From: an uncultured Bacteroidales bacterium
GTDB taxonomy: Bacteria; Bacteroidota; Bacteroidia; Bacteroidales; Paludibacteraceae
Length of the DNA stretch: 39,796 nt
Assembly: GCA_946404495.1 (NCBI GenBank)
Contig: CAMJDT010000022.1
Span: forward strand, 1 to 39,796
Direction: 5' to 3'
Shown: one piece after another, positions 21,487 to 29,970 of the stretch
Numbering within the stretch: the stretch's first letter is position 1
Layout: the number at the start of each line of letters is the position of its first letter
Translations under genes and position numbers: made by a program
Notes under the pieces: model-generated
The model's input: only the letters and a program-made list of their open reading frames with translations
Databases searched by the model: none
What the model was told of the DNA's origin: nothing

Positions 21487-22281
21487 TTATACGGCTACTT
21501 TGCCTGCAATGTGCGGATGCGGGTTGTAGTCACTGAGTGTAAAGTCTTCGTATTGGAATGCGAAGAGGTCTTTTACCTCGGGATTCAACGTCATCGTAGG
21601 CAGCGGTCGCGGCTCGCGCGTGAGTTGGAGGTTAACCTGCTCCAAGTGGTTGAGGTAGATATGTGCGTCGCCGAGCGTGTGCACGAAGTCGCCGCAACGG
21701 AGTCCCGTTACCTGTGCCATCATCATGAGCAGCAGCGCATAACTGGCGATGTTAAACGGCACGCCGAGGAACACATCTGCCGAGCGTTGGTAGAGTTGGA
21801 GGCTCAACTTGCCGTCCGCCACATAGAACTGAAATAGGCAATGACAGGGCGGCAAGGCCATTTGGTCCACTTCCGCTACGTTCCACGCCGACACGAGCAA
21901 CCGTCTGCTGTCGGGGTTGGTCTTGATCTGCTCCACGAGCTTCGCGATCTGGTCGATCGTTCCGCCCTGATAGTCCGGCCAGGACCTCCATTGATGGCCA
22001 TATACGGGACCCAACTCACCGCAGGGGTCGGCCCACTCATCCCAGATGCTGACGCCGTGCTCCTGCAGGTACTTCACGTTGGTGTCGCCGCGTAGGAACC
22101 ACAGCAACTCGTAGATGATCGATTTCAAGTGCAGTTTCTTGGTCGTCAGCAAGGGAAAACCCTCGCTCATATCAAAACGCATCTGATGCCCGAAAACGGA
22201 GCGGGTGCCCGTTCCAGTGCGGTCGTGCTTCACGACGCCCTCCCGCATAATGCGTTCACATAGTTCCAGATATTGTTTCAT
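21487..22281 (-). CDS. thyA: Thymidylate synthase
   Basis: 264 aa, equal to the E. coli enzyme. It methylates dUMP to dTMP using methylene-tetrahydrofolate. Motifs are [27 protein letters not shown], the catalytic Cys in [36 protein letters not shown] and the C-terminal [10 protein letters not shown]. It sits before folA, the usual functional partner, and after the PorE-like gene. No promoter is seen in the 31-bp spacer upstream, so it is likely part of the operon driven from 24398-24429. Confidence 0.97.
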   Translation of the reverse strand: MKQYLELCERIMREGVVKHDRTGTGTRSVFGHQMRFDMSEGFPLLTTKKLHLKSIIYELLWFLRGDTNVKYLQEHGVSIWDEWADPCGELGPVYGHQWRSWPDYQGGTIDQIAKLVEQIKTNPDSRRLLVSAWNVAEVDQMALPPCHCLFQFYVADGKLSLQLYQRSADVFLGVPFNIASYALLLMMMAQVTGLRCGDFVHTLGDAHIYLNHLEQVNLQLTREPRPLPTMTLNPEVKDLFAFQYEDFTLSDYNPHPHIAGKVAV

Positions 22282-22312
22282 TAAATATCAATTGTCAATT
22301 ATCAATTATCAA
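22282..22312. repeat. 31-bp TTGATAATTGATAATT spacer between the PorE-like gene and thyA
   Basis: Minus strand: the TAA stop of the upstream gene continues into TTGATAATTGATAATTGACA and ATTGATATTTA, followed by the thyA ATG. It is the partner of 21456-21486. Confidence 0.85.
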
Positions 22313-24388
22313 TTAGTACAACTTGTACGTTGTCCGCAGCACCTTAAACTCGGTTCGGCGGTTGATTTGGTTGCATATCTCCTGTTGCTCTTCCGTAAGC
22401 GTCATAATAAACTCAGGCGTGAGCGTCTGCCCTTCCGGGATGAAGCGGTAGCGTTTATTGAGCGCCTTATCCGCTACCACGGGTTTGTCCTTGCCGTATC
22501 CAACAGGCGTCAGCCTCTCGCGGTCGATGCCGTGTTCGATGAGGTAACGCACACAACTCTCCGCACGTTTCTCACTCAGGCGCTTGTTGAAGACGCTGTC
22601 ACCCTTCATGTCGGTGTGCGCCGAGAGCTCGATGGTGATATTGGGGTTATCGTTCAATAGTTTCACCAGCGCCTGCATTCCCGTCTCCGACTCGGGCGTC
22701 AGGTCCCACTTGCCGAACTCATAGAAGATATTATCCATCGTCACGGGTTTGGATATCATCATCAGTTGGAAATCCTGCGTGAAGGTCTTGCTGTCGCGCA
22801 GGTCGCGGGTCGTTAGTTCCTGTTTCTGATTCAAATAGCCGCGTGCGGTCGCCAGCATGACATAACGGGCATTGCGCTTCAGATTTAGTCGGTACGTTCC
22901 ATCGCGGCGTGCCTGAACCTTCTGATTGGTGCCATCATCGCCTACGAGACGCAGCGTGGCATTGGCGATCGCTTCGCCGTTATTGTCCTGAATCATACCT
23001 TCTACGGCAAACACCATCTCCGGCAGCACGAAGCGGTAGATGAAGTCGATACCTTTCTTCTGTCCGCGGTTGGAGGAGAAGTATCCGTTGTCGCTCGTAC
23101 CCTCGAAGGTGATACCGAAGTCATCGCCTTGCGAATTGATCGGCAATCCCAAGTTATAGAGGTCCCAGGTCATCAGTCCGGCGGTGTCGTAGCCCAGCGG
23201 AACGGCTTTGTAGATATCCAGTCCGCCGTAACCCGGATGACCGTTCGTCGAGTAGAAGAACACGCCGTCCGCCCGCATCGAGGGAAAGAGTTCATCGCCG
23301 GCGGTATTGATCTGCGGACCCAAATTTTGCACGTTGATCCAACTGTCCTCCTCCCGTTCCGCCATCCATATATCCTTGCCGCCGAAGCCGCCCGGAGCGT
23401 CCGACGCGAAATAGAGCGTGTCGCCGGTAGGATTGACGGAGGGGTGACCGACACTGATCGTGCTGTCCAGAAACAATTTGACCTCTTTCGGCTCGCTCCA
23501 CTCGCCGCCGGTGCGTATTGAGAGGAAGATCTTCGAACCCATATCCTGACCGTTAATCGGCTTGGAGTAGGTGAAGTACATCGTCTTGCCGTCACCCGTG
23601 AAGCAGCACGCTCCCATTTCGGCGATAGCGGCCTTGCCGCCGGAGGTGCTGTCGTTCTCGCTCTCCGCCTCTTCGGGTTCGGAGTAGAGACCCTCCGGCA
23701 ACTGTATCTCCTCCCACTCGCCGTTTTGGTTCTTGCGCGTGGAGTAGAGGTTGAACGTGGTCTGACCGGTCACGGGGCTGGGACGCTTCAAGGTCTTCTT
23801 GCCTTTCTGCTTCTCCTGACGGTTGGAGGTGAACATCAGCGCGTCGGCGTCGCTACCGATGAAGGCGGGCGCGAAGTTAGAGGTGCGCTTGGCGTTAAAC
23901 TCCTTGGCGAGCGACACGCGATAACGGCTGGGATTATTCTTCCACTCTGTCATCTGCCGGCAGGCGTATAGACCTGCTTGCGCGAGGTAGTTATCGGGGT
24001 GTCCGTCCAGATAAATCTGGTAGTTCTTCTCCGCATCGCGGTACTTACCCTGATAGGCCTGCACTTGCGCCAGTCTCAGATACACGATCGAGTCCTGCGC
24101 AGCGTACTTATAGCGCACGGCGTTCTTGTACATCGACTCCGCGCGGGTGTTGTTCAGGATGCGGTTGCACTCACCCTGCCGGAAGGCCACATAGGCCTTT
24201 AGCGGCTTGTCTTTCTTCGGCGACAGACGACCGTACACCTGTTTGTATATCTCGCCGGCGTCGTAGTATTCGCCGATCTCAAATTTCTTATCCGCACGCT
24301 TGATGCGCGTCTTGATGCTGCACGACGAGAGCACTCCCGCCAGGAGCACCGCCGCCAGAATTGCTATGTATTTTCGCGTATTATCCAT
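22313..24388 (-). CDS. porE: PorE-like OmpA-family lipoprotein of the type IX secretion system
   Basis: 691 aa with a lipoprotein signal (lipobox L20-S-S-C23). The domain order is TPR (about 30-150), a WD40-like PD40 beta-propeller (about 165-490, with SNRQEKQKGKK, TGDGKTMYFTYSK, TGDTLYFASDAPGGFGGKDIW and GYGGLDIYKA), a carboxypeptidase-regulatory-like domain (about 500-580) and OmpA_C peptidoglycan binding (about 585-691, IELSAHTDMKGD, LSEKRAESCVRYLIEHG). This is the architecture and size of PorE, which anchors the T9SS to peptidoglycan. Two T9SS cargo genes lie in this window. The ATG at 24388 is chosen because the longer frame runs through the promoter. Only 9 nt separate the -7 box and the ATG, so the mRNA may be nearly leaderless. 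Confidence 0.8.
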   Translation of the reverse strand: MDNTRKYIAILAAVLLAGVLSSCSIKTRIKRADKKFEIGEYYDAGEIYKQVYGRLSPKKDKPLKAYVAFRQGECNRILNNTRAESMYKNAVRYKYAAQDSIVYLRLAQVQAYQGKYRDAEKNYQIYLDGHPDNYLAQAGLYACRQMTEWKNNPSRYRVSLAKEFNAKRTSNFAPAFIGSDADALMFTSNRQEKQKGKKTLKRPSPVTGQTTFNLYSTRKNQNGEWEEIQLPEGLYSEPEEAESENDSTSGGKAAIAEMGACCFTGDGKTMYFTYSKPINGQDMGSKIFLSIRTGGEWSEPKEVKLFLDSTISVGHPSVNPTGDTLYFASDAPGGFGGKDIWMAEREEDSWINVQNLGPQINTAGDELFPSMRADGVFFYSTNGHPGYGGLDIYKAVPLGYDTAGLMTWDLYNLGLPINSQGDDFGITFEGTSDNGYFSSNRGQKKGIDFIYRFVLPEMVFAVEGMIQDNNGEAIANATLRLVGDDGTNQKVQARRDGTYRLNLKRNARYVMLATARGYLNQKQELTTRDLRDSKTFTQDFQLMMISKPVTMDNIFYEFGKWDLTPESETGMQALVKLLNDNPNITIELSAHTDMKGDSVFNKRLSEKRAESCVRYLIEHGIDRERLTPVGYGKDKPVVADKALNKRYRFIPEGQTLTPEFIMTLTEEQQEICNQINRRTEFKVLRTTYKLY

Positions 24389-24397
24389 TTTACGCCG

Positions 24398-24429
24398 CAA
24401 AAGTACAAAAAAAAAATGATATACGCAAA
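24398..24429 (-). promoter_or_regulatory. Promoter of the porE-thyA-folA-yidC operon
   Basis: Minus strand TACTTTTG (24398-24405) and TTTG (24426-24429), 20 nt apart. No other consensus promoter is seen between genes down to 16932. Confidence 0.85.
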
Positions 24430-24445
24430 TTTTTTTGCACAAAAA

Positions 24446-24470
24446 AACAAAATGCCCCTAAAAAGGGGCA
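24446..24470 (-). terminator. Terminator of the DUF1015 gene
   Basis: Minus strand: TGCCCC, loop TTTTTA, GGGGCA (24465-24470 with 24453-24458), followed by TTTTGTTTTTTT. Confidence 0.85.
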
Positions 24471-24476
24471 CCTTGT

Positions 24477-24542
24477 AATATCAATTGTCAATTGTCGTAC
24501 GGCTTTGCCGATCGTTCGAGGCTTTAGCCGAGATAAGAATTA
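24477..24542. repeat. Word repeats plus AATCGT-family element after the DUF1015 gene
   Basis: ATCAATTGTCAATTG (24480-24494) is followed by CGGC/GCCG (24500-24510) and an element 24510-24539 with head ATCGTTCGAG, middle GCTTTAGCC and tail GAGATAAGAA. ATTATCAATCC then runs into the stop codon of the leftward DUF1015 gene. Confidence 0.8.
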
Positions 24543-25790
24543 TCAATCCTCCAACGAGTGGATCACGAGACCGGAGCGGAGCTTCGGCTCGAACCAGGTC
24601 GTCTTGGGCGGCATGATATTACCGGAGTCGGCGATGTCGATGATCTGCTGCATGGTAACGGGGTAGAGTGCGAGCGCTACTTTCATCTCGCCGCTATCCA
24701 CGCGACGTTTCAGTTCGCCCAAGCCGCGGATACCGCCGACGAAGTCGATACGCTTGTCGCTGCGCAGATCCTTGATGCCGAGAATCTTATCCAGAATCAG
24801 GTTCGACGAGATCGTCACGTCGAGCACACCAATCGGGTCGTTGTCGTCATAGCGACCGGGCTTAGCCGTGAGGCTGTACCAGTTACCGCCGAGATAGAGC
24901 GAGAAATTATGCAGACGGTCGGGACGATAGATTTCGGCACCCTTCTTCTCCACGATGAAGTCCTCCTCGAGGGCTTTGAGGAACTCCGCTTCGGTGAGAC
25001 AGTTCAGGTCCTTCACTACGCGGTTGTAGTCGATGATATTGAGCTGGTTGTCGGGGAAGCAGACGGCCAGGAAGAAGCAGTACTCCTCGTTACCGGTGTG
25101 ATTCGGATTCTGCTGCTTGCGCTCATTGCCCACGAGGGCGGCTGCGGCACTGCGGTGGTGACCGTCAGCGATGTACATAGCGGGAATCTTAGCTACCAGT
25201 TCGGTGATGCGTTGGATGTCCTTGTCGTCGTCGATAATCCAGAACTTATGTCCGAATCCGTCGATCTCAGCCACGAAGTCATACTCCGGCTCTTTGGCGG
25301 TGTAGCGGGCGATGATGGCGTCCAGTTCGTCCACGTGCTTGTAGGCAAAGAAGACCGGCTCGATGTTGGCGTTGTTGACACGCACATGTTTCATTCGGTC
25401 TTCCTCTTTGTCGCGACGGGTGAGTTCGTGCTTCTTGATGCGGCCTTGCATGTAGTCTTCAAACCACGCGGCTACCACCAATCCGTACTGCGTACGGTTT
25501 CCCATCGTTTGGGCGTATATATAGTAATATTCCTTCGGGTCTTGCACTAACCAGCCGTTCTTGCGGAAGAGGTCGAAGTGCTCGCGTGCACTCTGATACA
25601 CCTTCGGATCGTGCTCGTCGGTACCGGGCTCGAAGTTGATTTCGGGTTTGATGATGTGATACAGCGACTTCTCGTTGCCGGCAGCTTCTGCGCGGGCTTC
25701 TTCGCTGTTGAGCACGTCGTAGGGACGTGAATTCACTTGCAGTACATACTGCTTCGGGGGACGAATCCCCTTAAAGGGTTTGATTCTCAT
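24543..25790 (-). CDS. DUF1015 family protein
   Basis: 415 aa, typical length. DUF1015 landmarks are the N-terminal IKPFKGIRPPKQYVLQVNSRPYDVL, the central YYIYAQTMGNRTQYGLV, NIEPVFFAYK and the signature PAMYIADGHHRSAAAAL. The family is widespread and sometimes annotated as a SerB-type kinase-like protein, but no reaction is secure. It follows bactofilin in the same direction across a 142-bp repeat region. A TAAATTTG box formed by the repeat (25821-25828) has no matching -33 box, so cotranscription with bactofilin is most likely. A clean terminator follows. Confidence 0.9.
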   Translation of the reverse strand: MRIKPFKGIRPPKQYVLQVNSRPYDVLNSEEARAEAAGNEKSLYHIIKPEINFEPGTDEHDPKVYQSAREHFDLFRKNGWLVQDPKEYYYIYAQTMGNRTQYGLVVAAWFEDYMQGRIKKHELTRRDKEEDRMKHVRVNNANIEPVFFAYKHVDELDAIIARYTAKEPEYDFVAEIDGFGHKFWIIDDDKDIQRITELVAKIPAMYIADGHHRSAAAALVGNERKQQNPNHTGNEEYCFFLAVCFPDNQLNIIDYNRVVKDLNCLTEAEFLKALEEDFIVEKKGAEIYRPDRLHNFSLYLGGNWYSLTAKPGRYDDNDPIGVLDVTISSNLILDKILGIKDLRSDKRIDFVGGIRGLGELKRRVDSGEMKVALALYPVTMQQIIDIADSGNIMPPKTTWFEPKLRSGLVIHSLED

Positions 25791-25932
25791 GATATGTTGG
25801 TTATTAAAATGTACGATTTACAAATTTACGATGTACCATTTATGTACGATTTATTGAATGTACGATTGACCTTCGTCCTTTATCCCCTTCGTAAATCCTT
25901 CGTACATGGTACATTTGTCCTTAGTACATACA
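25791..25932. repeat. TGTACGATTTAC / CCTTCGTAAATCC word repeat region between bactofilin and DUF1015
   Basis: Variants of TGTACGATTTA (25810-25860) are followed by inverted counterparts (CCTTCGTAAATCCTTCGTAC, 25886-25906). The repeat starts directly at the TAA of bactofilin (25933-25935). It is the same family as 16808-16931. Confidence 0.85.
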
Positions 25933-26295
25933 TTATTTCGCTGCCTTGTTCTCCACGTTATTCATCGAGCAGGTTCCGTTGAACTTCGCGTTCGGCTCCA
26001 CGATGAGTGTTTGGGTCTTGATTTCGCCCTTCAGGTCGGATGATGCGCGCATAGCGAGGGTCTGACGCACGTCGATCTTGCCATCGAGTTTTCCCATTAT
26101 TTCTGCGTTCTGGCAGCTCACGGTGCCTTTAATGAGACCTTTCTCTCCGATGACTACTTTGCCTGAGCACTGCAGGTCGCCTTCCAATTGACCGTCAATT
26201 CGAATATCCGAATCGGCTATCACGGTTCCGATAATTTTGCTGCCCGCTGTCAGTGCGTTGTACAGCGTACCGGGATTCTGTTGCTGTTGTGCCAT
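25933..26295 (-). CDS. Bactofilin (polymer-forming cytoskeletal protein)
   Basis: 120 aa. The right-handed beta-helix repeat of bactofilins is plain: SKIIGTVIADSDIRIDGQLEGDL, CSGKVVIGEKGLIKGTV, CQNAEIMGKLDGKIDV, LAMRASSDLKGEI, LIVEPNAKFNGTC, each turn with G and I/V at fixed spacing. A short disordered N-terminus (MAQQQQNPGT) and C-terminus flank the core. It self-assembles into membrane-associated filaments that organise the envelope. It has its own promoter and is divergent from the TIR gene. Confidence 0.93.
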   Translation of the reverse strand: MAQQQQNPGTLYNALTAGSKIIGTVIADSDIRIDGQLEGDLQCSGKVVIGEKGLIKGTVSCQNAEIMGKLDGKIDVRQTLAMRASSDLKGEIKTQTLIVEPNAKFNGTCSMNNVENKAAK

Positions 26296-26374
26296 AGTAT
26301 ATATCTCCTGTTTTTTTATAGTTAACGTTCCACGATTTTACATTATAAAATGCGTTATTTTCCAAAATCGCGTG

Positions 26375-26406
26375 CAAAATTACAACTTTTTTCTCACATA
26401 TGCAAA
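26375..26406 (-). promoter_or_regulatory. Promoter of bactofilin
   Basis: Minus strand TAATTTTG (26375-26382) and TTTG (26403-26406), 20 nt apart; the leader is about 75 nt. Confidence 0.85.
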
Positions 26407-26452
26407 TAAAAACGCAGTTTTTGCAAAAAAAATGAAAATTTGAAATCATAAA

Positions 26453-26484
26453 TTTGAAAATATCAATTATTTTTTGTATCTTTG
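26453..26484 (+). promoter_or_regulatory. Promoter of the TIR-TPR pair
   Basis: TTTG (26453-26456) and TATCTTTG (26477-26484), 20 nt apart, 23 nt before the ATG at 26508. Confidence 0.85.
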
Positions 26485-26507
26485 CAGCCTCAATTAACAC
26501 AAGGTCT

Positions 26508-27635
26508 ATGTCTGAGTACAAAAGATATGCGTTTATCAGTTACAGTCACCGCGATCAGGCTGTAGCCGTGTGGCTGCATCGCCGCCTCGAGCGGTATCGG
26601 TTGCCCAATAGTATTCACAACGAGTTTTCCGACTCGCGTTACCTGCGTCCGATCTTTCGTGACCAGGAGGACCTGAATACCGGCGTGCTGCAGGAAGCAC
26701 TTCGTGAACAACTCCTCTCCTCCCGTTACCTCATCGTCATCTGTTCTGCTTCCTCCGCCCGCTCCGAGTGGGTCAATCGCGAGGTCGAGACCTTCATCGC
26801 CTGCGGTCGCGAGGCGGATATCATTCCCCTGATAACGGCAACCGACGCTGCTCAAACGGCAAATGTCGCAGACCTCCTTCCGCAGGCGCTCCGCGACTAC
26901 ACAGCCCTGCACCCTGAGCGAGAACTGCTCGCGGTCAATATCGCCGAAGTAGGTCGTGAGAAAGCCCTCGTGCGTATCGTCAGCCGGATGCTCTCTGTGG
27001 ACTTCGATGTCCTCTGGCAGCGTCAGCGTCGTCGGCGCCGCCGTTTCACGGCTGCCCTCACGCTCGCGGCCTTTATCCTCCTCGGCCTCTTCTATTACCT
27101 CGCTATCCCCGTGCGCCTTCGCTGTCTTACCTTCGACACCGAGGCCACAGACGCCCTTCCCCTCTGGAACGAAGCCGCGATCGAGTTATCCGGCGGAGCC
27201 TATCCCGTTTCCCGACCCGGCGATAGCGTCGACCTTGGCTCCGTTGGCGGCTATCGACGCGGACAAACCCTCCGCCTCGTCTTCCTTCCCGATTGTAACT
27301 TCGCTCCAATCGATACCCTCATCCGTATAGGGTGGGGCACTTGCCAAGATATCGCCCTCCCGATCCGACGCGATGACTCCTACGCCCTCTTTGCCGGACA
27401 TATCTATGAGGCCTCCGACGACTACGAAGACCGCCCCCTCGCGGGTGTCACCGTGCAAGTGGGTGACCGGCAGACTCTCACCGACGAAGATGGAGCCTAC
27501 TCACTCCGCTTCCCCGTCGCTGAACAGACGGAGACCAAACCGCTCGTCATCTCCTTAGACGGCTACCGAACCATCTCCCGCGAAGACGAATCCCCCTCCA
27601 AAAATGCAGTCTTCTTAATGAAAATTGAAAATTGA
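26508..27635 (+). CDS. TIR-domain protein with one membrane span and a regulatory-like periplasmic domain
   Basis: 375 aa. Residues 5-165 are a bacterial TIR domain (KRYAFISYSHRD, RPIFRDQEDLNTG, SRYLIVICSASSARSEWVNREVETF). Glu92 in EWVNRE aligns with the catalytic Glu of NAD-cleaving TIR domains such as SARM1 (WVHKE). A basic stop-transfer sequence (RQRRRRRRF, 172-180) and a single span (181-201) follow. The C-terminal 170 residues would be periplasmic, ending in a carboxypeptidase-regulatory-like beta domain (LAGVTVQVGDRQTLTDEDGAYSLRF). The start at 26508 is used because the longer frame lies in the promoter. Its tail MKIEN is coded by a repeat word. A secreted TPR gene follows 48 bp later. 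Confidence 0.85.
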   Translation: MSEYKRYAFISYSHRDQAVAVWLHRRLERYRLPNSIHNEFSDSRYLRPIFRDQEDLNTGVLQEALREQLLSSRYLIVICSASSARSEWVNREVETFIACGREADIIPLITATDAAQTANVADLLPQALRDYTALHPERELLAVNIAEVGREKALVRIVSRMLSVDFDVLWQRQRRRRRRFTAALTLAAFILLGLFYYLAIPVRLRCLTFDTEATDALPLWNEAAIELSGGAYPVSRPGDSVDLGSVGGYRRGQTLRLVFLPDCNFAPIDTLIRIGWGTCQDIALPIRRDDSYALFAGHIYEASDDYEDRPLAGVTVQVGDRQTLTDEDGAYSLRFPVAEQTETKPLVISLDGYRTISREDESPSKNAVFLMKIEN

Positions 27636-27638
27636 AAT

Positions 27639-27665
27639 AATCGTTCGAGTTAAACGAGATAAGAA
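27639..27665 (+). repeat. Uninterrupted AATCGT...TAAGAA element between the TIR and TPR genes
   Basis: Head AATCGTTCGAG, middle TTAAA, tail CGAGATAAGAA. It begins four bases after the TIR stop codon and ends 18 bases before the TPR gene ATG. A small TCGTT/AACGA stem can form. Confidence 0.8.
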
Positions 27666-27683
27666 AATTGAAAGGTAAAAAAT

Positions 27684-29753
27684 ATGAAAAAGTATTGTGT
27701 TCTAGTAATAGGGCTAATGCTTACCGCAGCTCTTTTTGCCCAGACCCGCCAACAGGGACAAATGCTCGAATACGATCTCTCGGCCAAGAAGAAACCCCTC
27801 AAGGCCGTCGAGATCCAAGTCCTCAACGCCCAAAGCACCGTTTCCGACAAGAACGGTGCCTTCCTCCTCGAGTTCCGTACCCTCAAACCCGGCGACCGCG
27901 TGCAGGTGCGCTCCATCGAGAAAGACGGCTATGAGATATTCAACAAGGAAGCTGTCGAACAATGGAACGTATCTTCCGGCGACGGTGTCTTCGAGATCGT
28001 CATGTGTCGCAGCGATAAGTTCCGCGCCCTCAAGGACAGTTACAACCGCGCCTCCTCGGCTTCCTACGACCGGCAGTACAAACAGGAGGTAGCACGCGTG
28101 GAGAAGCAGTTGCGCGAAGGACAACTGCGGGCCGACGAGTACGAAGCCGAACTGCTGCGTATCAGCGAGCGCTACGACCGCCAACTCCAGACCCTCGATA
28201 CCTATGTCGATAAGTTCGCGCGACTCGACCTTACCCGCCTCTCTGACTCCGAACAGCAGATCGTCGCCCTCGTCCGTCAAGGTAATTTCGACGAGGCAAT
28301 CGCCCTCTACGAGCAGCAGAACCTCATCGGACAGATCACCACCGAGATCCAAGACCTGCGCGAGATCCAAGATGCGCAGCAGAAACTCGCAGCCAAGGCC
28401 GATGAGAAAGAGACGGCTATCCAAAGCCTCTACGATGCCATCCTCCGTCAGGCCAACGTCCTCATGCTCGCGGGCGGGCAGGATAATATGAATAAGGTGG
28501 AGCAACTCTACGAGCAACTCACCCTCCTCCTCCCCGACGACGCCCGCGCGCGAATGACTTATATCGCCTATCTGCTTGAGCAACGCCGCTTCGATCGTGC
28601 CGCCCTCGTTGTAGAGGCTACCGACACTGCCGCACTCGACCCGTGGCACCGCGAGGAACTCTACAAATACGCCGGCGAACTCTACTACCAATCCGGCGAT
28701 TACCTCCGCAGCCTCGACTACGACTATCGCGCGATCGCAGCTCTCGACCGCGTCACGGATCCCTCGCTGCAAATGGAGAAAGAGGGCGAACGCATCCTCA
28801 TTGCCAACCAGATCGCCTCCAACGAGATTCAGCAGATGCACCTTCAGGAAGGCCTCCGTTGGCTCGCTGAGATCGATTCGGCGCTCCTTCGACTCGAGCA
28901 AATGGACGCCCCCTCACTCGTCTGGATGCAGATAGCCGGATTCCACGGTAAGGGTGTATCCTATTTCCACTTAGGGATGATGCCCGAGGCACTCGACCAC
29001 TTCCTCCGCATGGATTCGCTCCTCGAGGCGCATAAGAACGACCGCACGGTCTATAACACCCTCACGCCTTATTTCACCGACCTCCGGCTCATTCATGTCT
29101 GCCAAAACATCGGTCTCATCTATGCCGCGCCCGGCGATACCTACAACCCCGAGAAGGCCGAACTCTACTTCAACGCCGTGCTCAATAACGCCTCACGACT
29201 CAGCGAAGTATATCCCCGCAATGTCATGTCCTACATTCAGGACGCCCACCAGAACCTCGGTTTCATCTATTACTACACCCAGGATGCCGAGCGTAGCCTC
29301 CATCATACCCGCGAGGCACTGCGCATCAGCCGCGAACTGTACGCCGATCACTCCGTCACACGTCAGTCCTACGCCCTCGTCCTCTCCAACAACGGTTACC
29401 TCGCGGCCGACCTCGGTGACTATGACTTCGCCCGTCAGATCCTCGATGAGGCTGCCGACGTCATCGCTCCCCTTGACCTCTCCCTTTCCGACAACCTCGA
29501 GGTAGCCTATTTCGTCTATGCCAACACCGCCTATCTATACCTTAGGCAGGGACGCTACGAGGAAGGACTACCCGTCATCGATCGGGCGGTTGAACTCGGA
29601 CGCGAACACAACAACCGCTCCGCCTATGGCTGGTACAGCGTTGCGATGACGCTCTCCTGGCGCGCGGAGTTTGCCCGTCAACTCGGCGACGAAGCTGCGG
29701 CCCTCCGCTTCCAATCCGAAGCCGATGCCCTCCTCTCCGCACACGGACAATAG
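27684..29753 (+). CDS. Secreted TPR protein paired with the TIR protein
   Basis: 689 aa with a Sec signal peptide (MKKYCVLVIGLMLTAALFAQ, cut near residue 20). The next 95 residues are a carboxypeptidase-regulatory-like beta domain (KAVEIQVLNAQSTVSDKNGAFLLEF), related in design to the periplasmic end of the TIR protein. A charged coiled coil follows (about 120-260, YKQEVARVEKQLREGQLRADEYE). TPR-type helical pairs then run to the C-terminus (ELYKYAGELYYQSGDYLRSLDYDYRA, KGVSYFHLGMMPEALDHF, NNGYLAADLGDYDFARQILDEA). It is likely periplasmic. It is cotranscribed with the TIR gene, so it may be its sensor, partner or regulator; no known name. A strong terminator ends the unit. Confidence 0.8.
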   Translation: MKKYCVLVIGLMLTAALFAQTRQQGQMLEYDLSAKKKPLKAVEIQVLNAQSTVSDKNGAFLLEFRTLKPGDRVQVRSIEKDGYEIFNKEAVEQWNVSSGDGVFEIVMCRSDKFRALKDSYNRASSASYDRQYKQEVARVEKQLREGQLRADEYEAELLRISERYDRQLQTLDTYVDKFARLDLTRLSDSEQQIVALVRQGNFDEAIALYEQQNLIGQITTEIQDLREIQDAQQKLAAKADEKETAIQSLYDAILRQANVLMLAGGQDNMNKVEQLYEQLTLLLPDDARARMTYIAYLLEQRRFDRAALVVEATDTAALDPWHREELYKYAGELYYQSGDYLRSLDYDYRAIAALDRVTDPSLQMEKEGERILIANQIASNEIQQMHLQEGLRWLAEIDSALLRLEQMDAPSLVWMQIAGFHGKGVSYFHLGMMPEALDHFLRMDSLLEAHKNDRTVYNTLTPYFTDLRLIHVCQNIGLIYAAPGDTYNPEKAELYFNAVLNNASRLSEVYPRNVMSYIQDAHQNLGFIYYYTQDAERSLHHTREALRISRELYADHSVTRQSYALVLSNNGYLAADLGDYDFARQILDEAADVIAPLDLSLSDNLEVAYFVYANTAYLYLRQGRYEEGLPVIDRAVELGREHNNRSAYGWYSVAMTLSWRAEFARQLGDEAAALRFQSEADALLSAHGQ

Positions 29754-29855
29754 TCCCGTTTTTGACAAAGGTTTAGTCACCCAAAATTTTTCCCAGACTT
29801 CACCGAGCCATTCTCGAGACTTTCCCGAGTCATTTTCGAACCATTTTCAAGAGCA

Positions 29856-29893
29856 AAAATCGCGGAATAATGATAAATTCTGCGATTTTTTTT
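29856..29893 (+). terminator. Terminator of the TIR-TPR unit, fused to the next promoter
   Basis: The 13-bp stem AAAATCGCGGAAT/ATTCTGCGATTTT (one G-U pair) is followed by eight T residues (29886-29893). The last of these form the TTTG -33 box of the next promoter. Confidence 0.85.
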
Positions 29894-29922
29894 GTGTATA
29901 TCAAAAAAAAACAGTACCTTTG
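29891..29922 (+). promoter_or_regulatory. Promoter of the 1342-aa T9SS cargo gene
   Basis: TTTG (29891-29894, overlapping the terminator T-run) and TACCTTTG (29915-29922), 20 nt apart. Confidence 0.85.
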
Positions 29923-29970
29923 CGGGCTAAAATGAAATAATCAGAGAATCTATTAGTTGACAAGGAAGAT

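Noticed and set aside
27714..28901. 395-aa open frame antisense to the TPR gene
   Set aside because: The plus-strand protein has a signal peptide, TPR pattern, promoter and terminator; the antisense frame has none.
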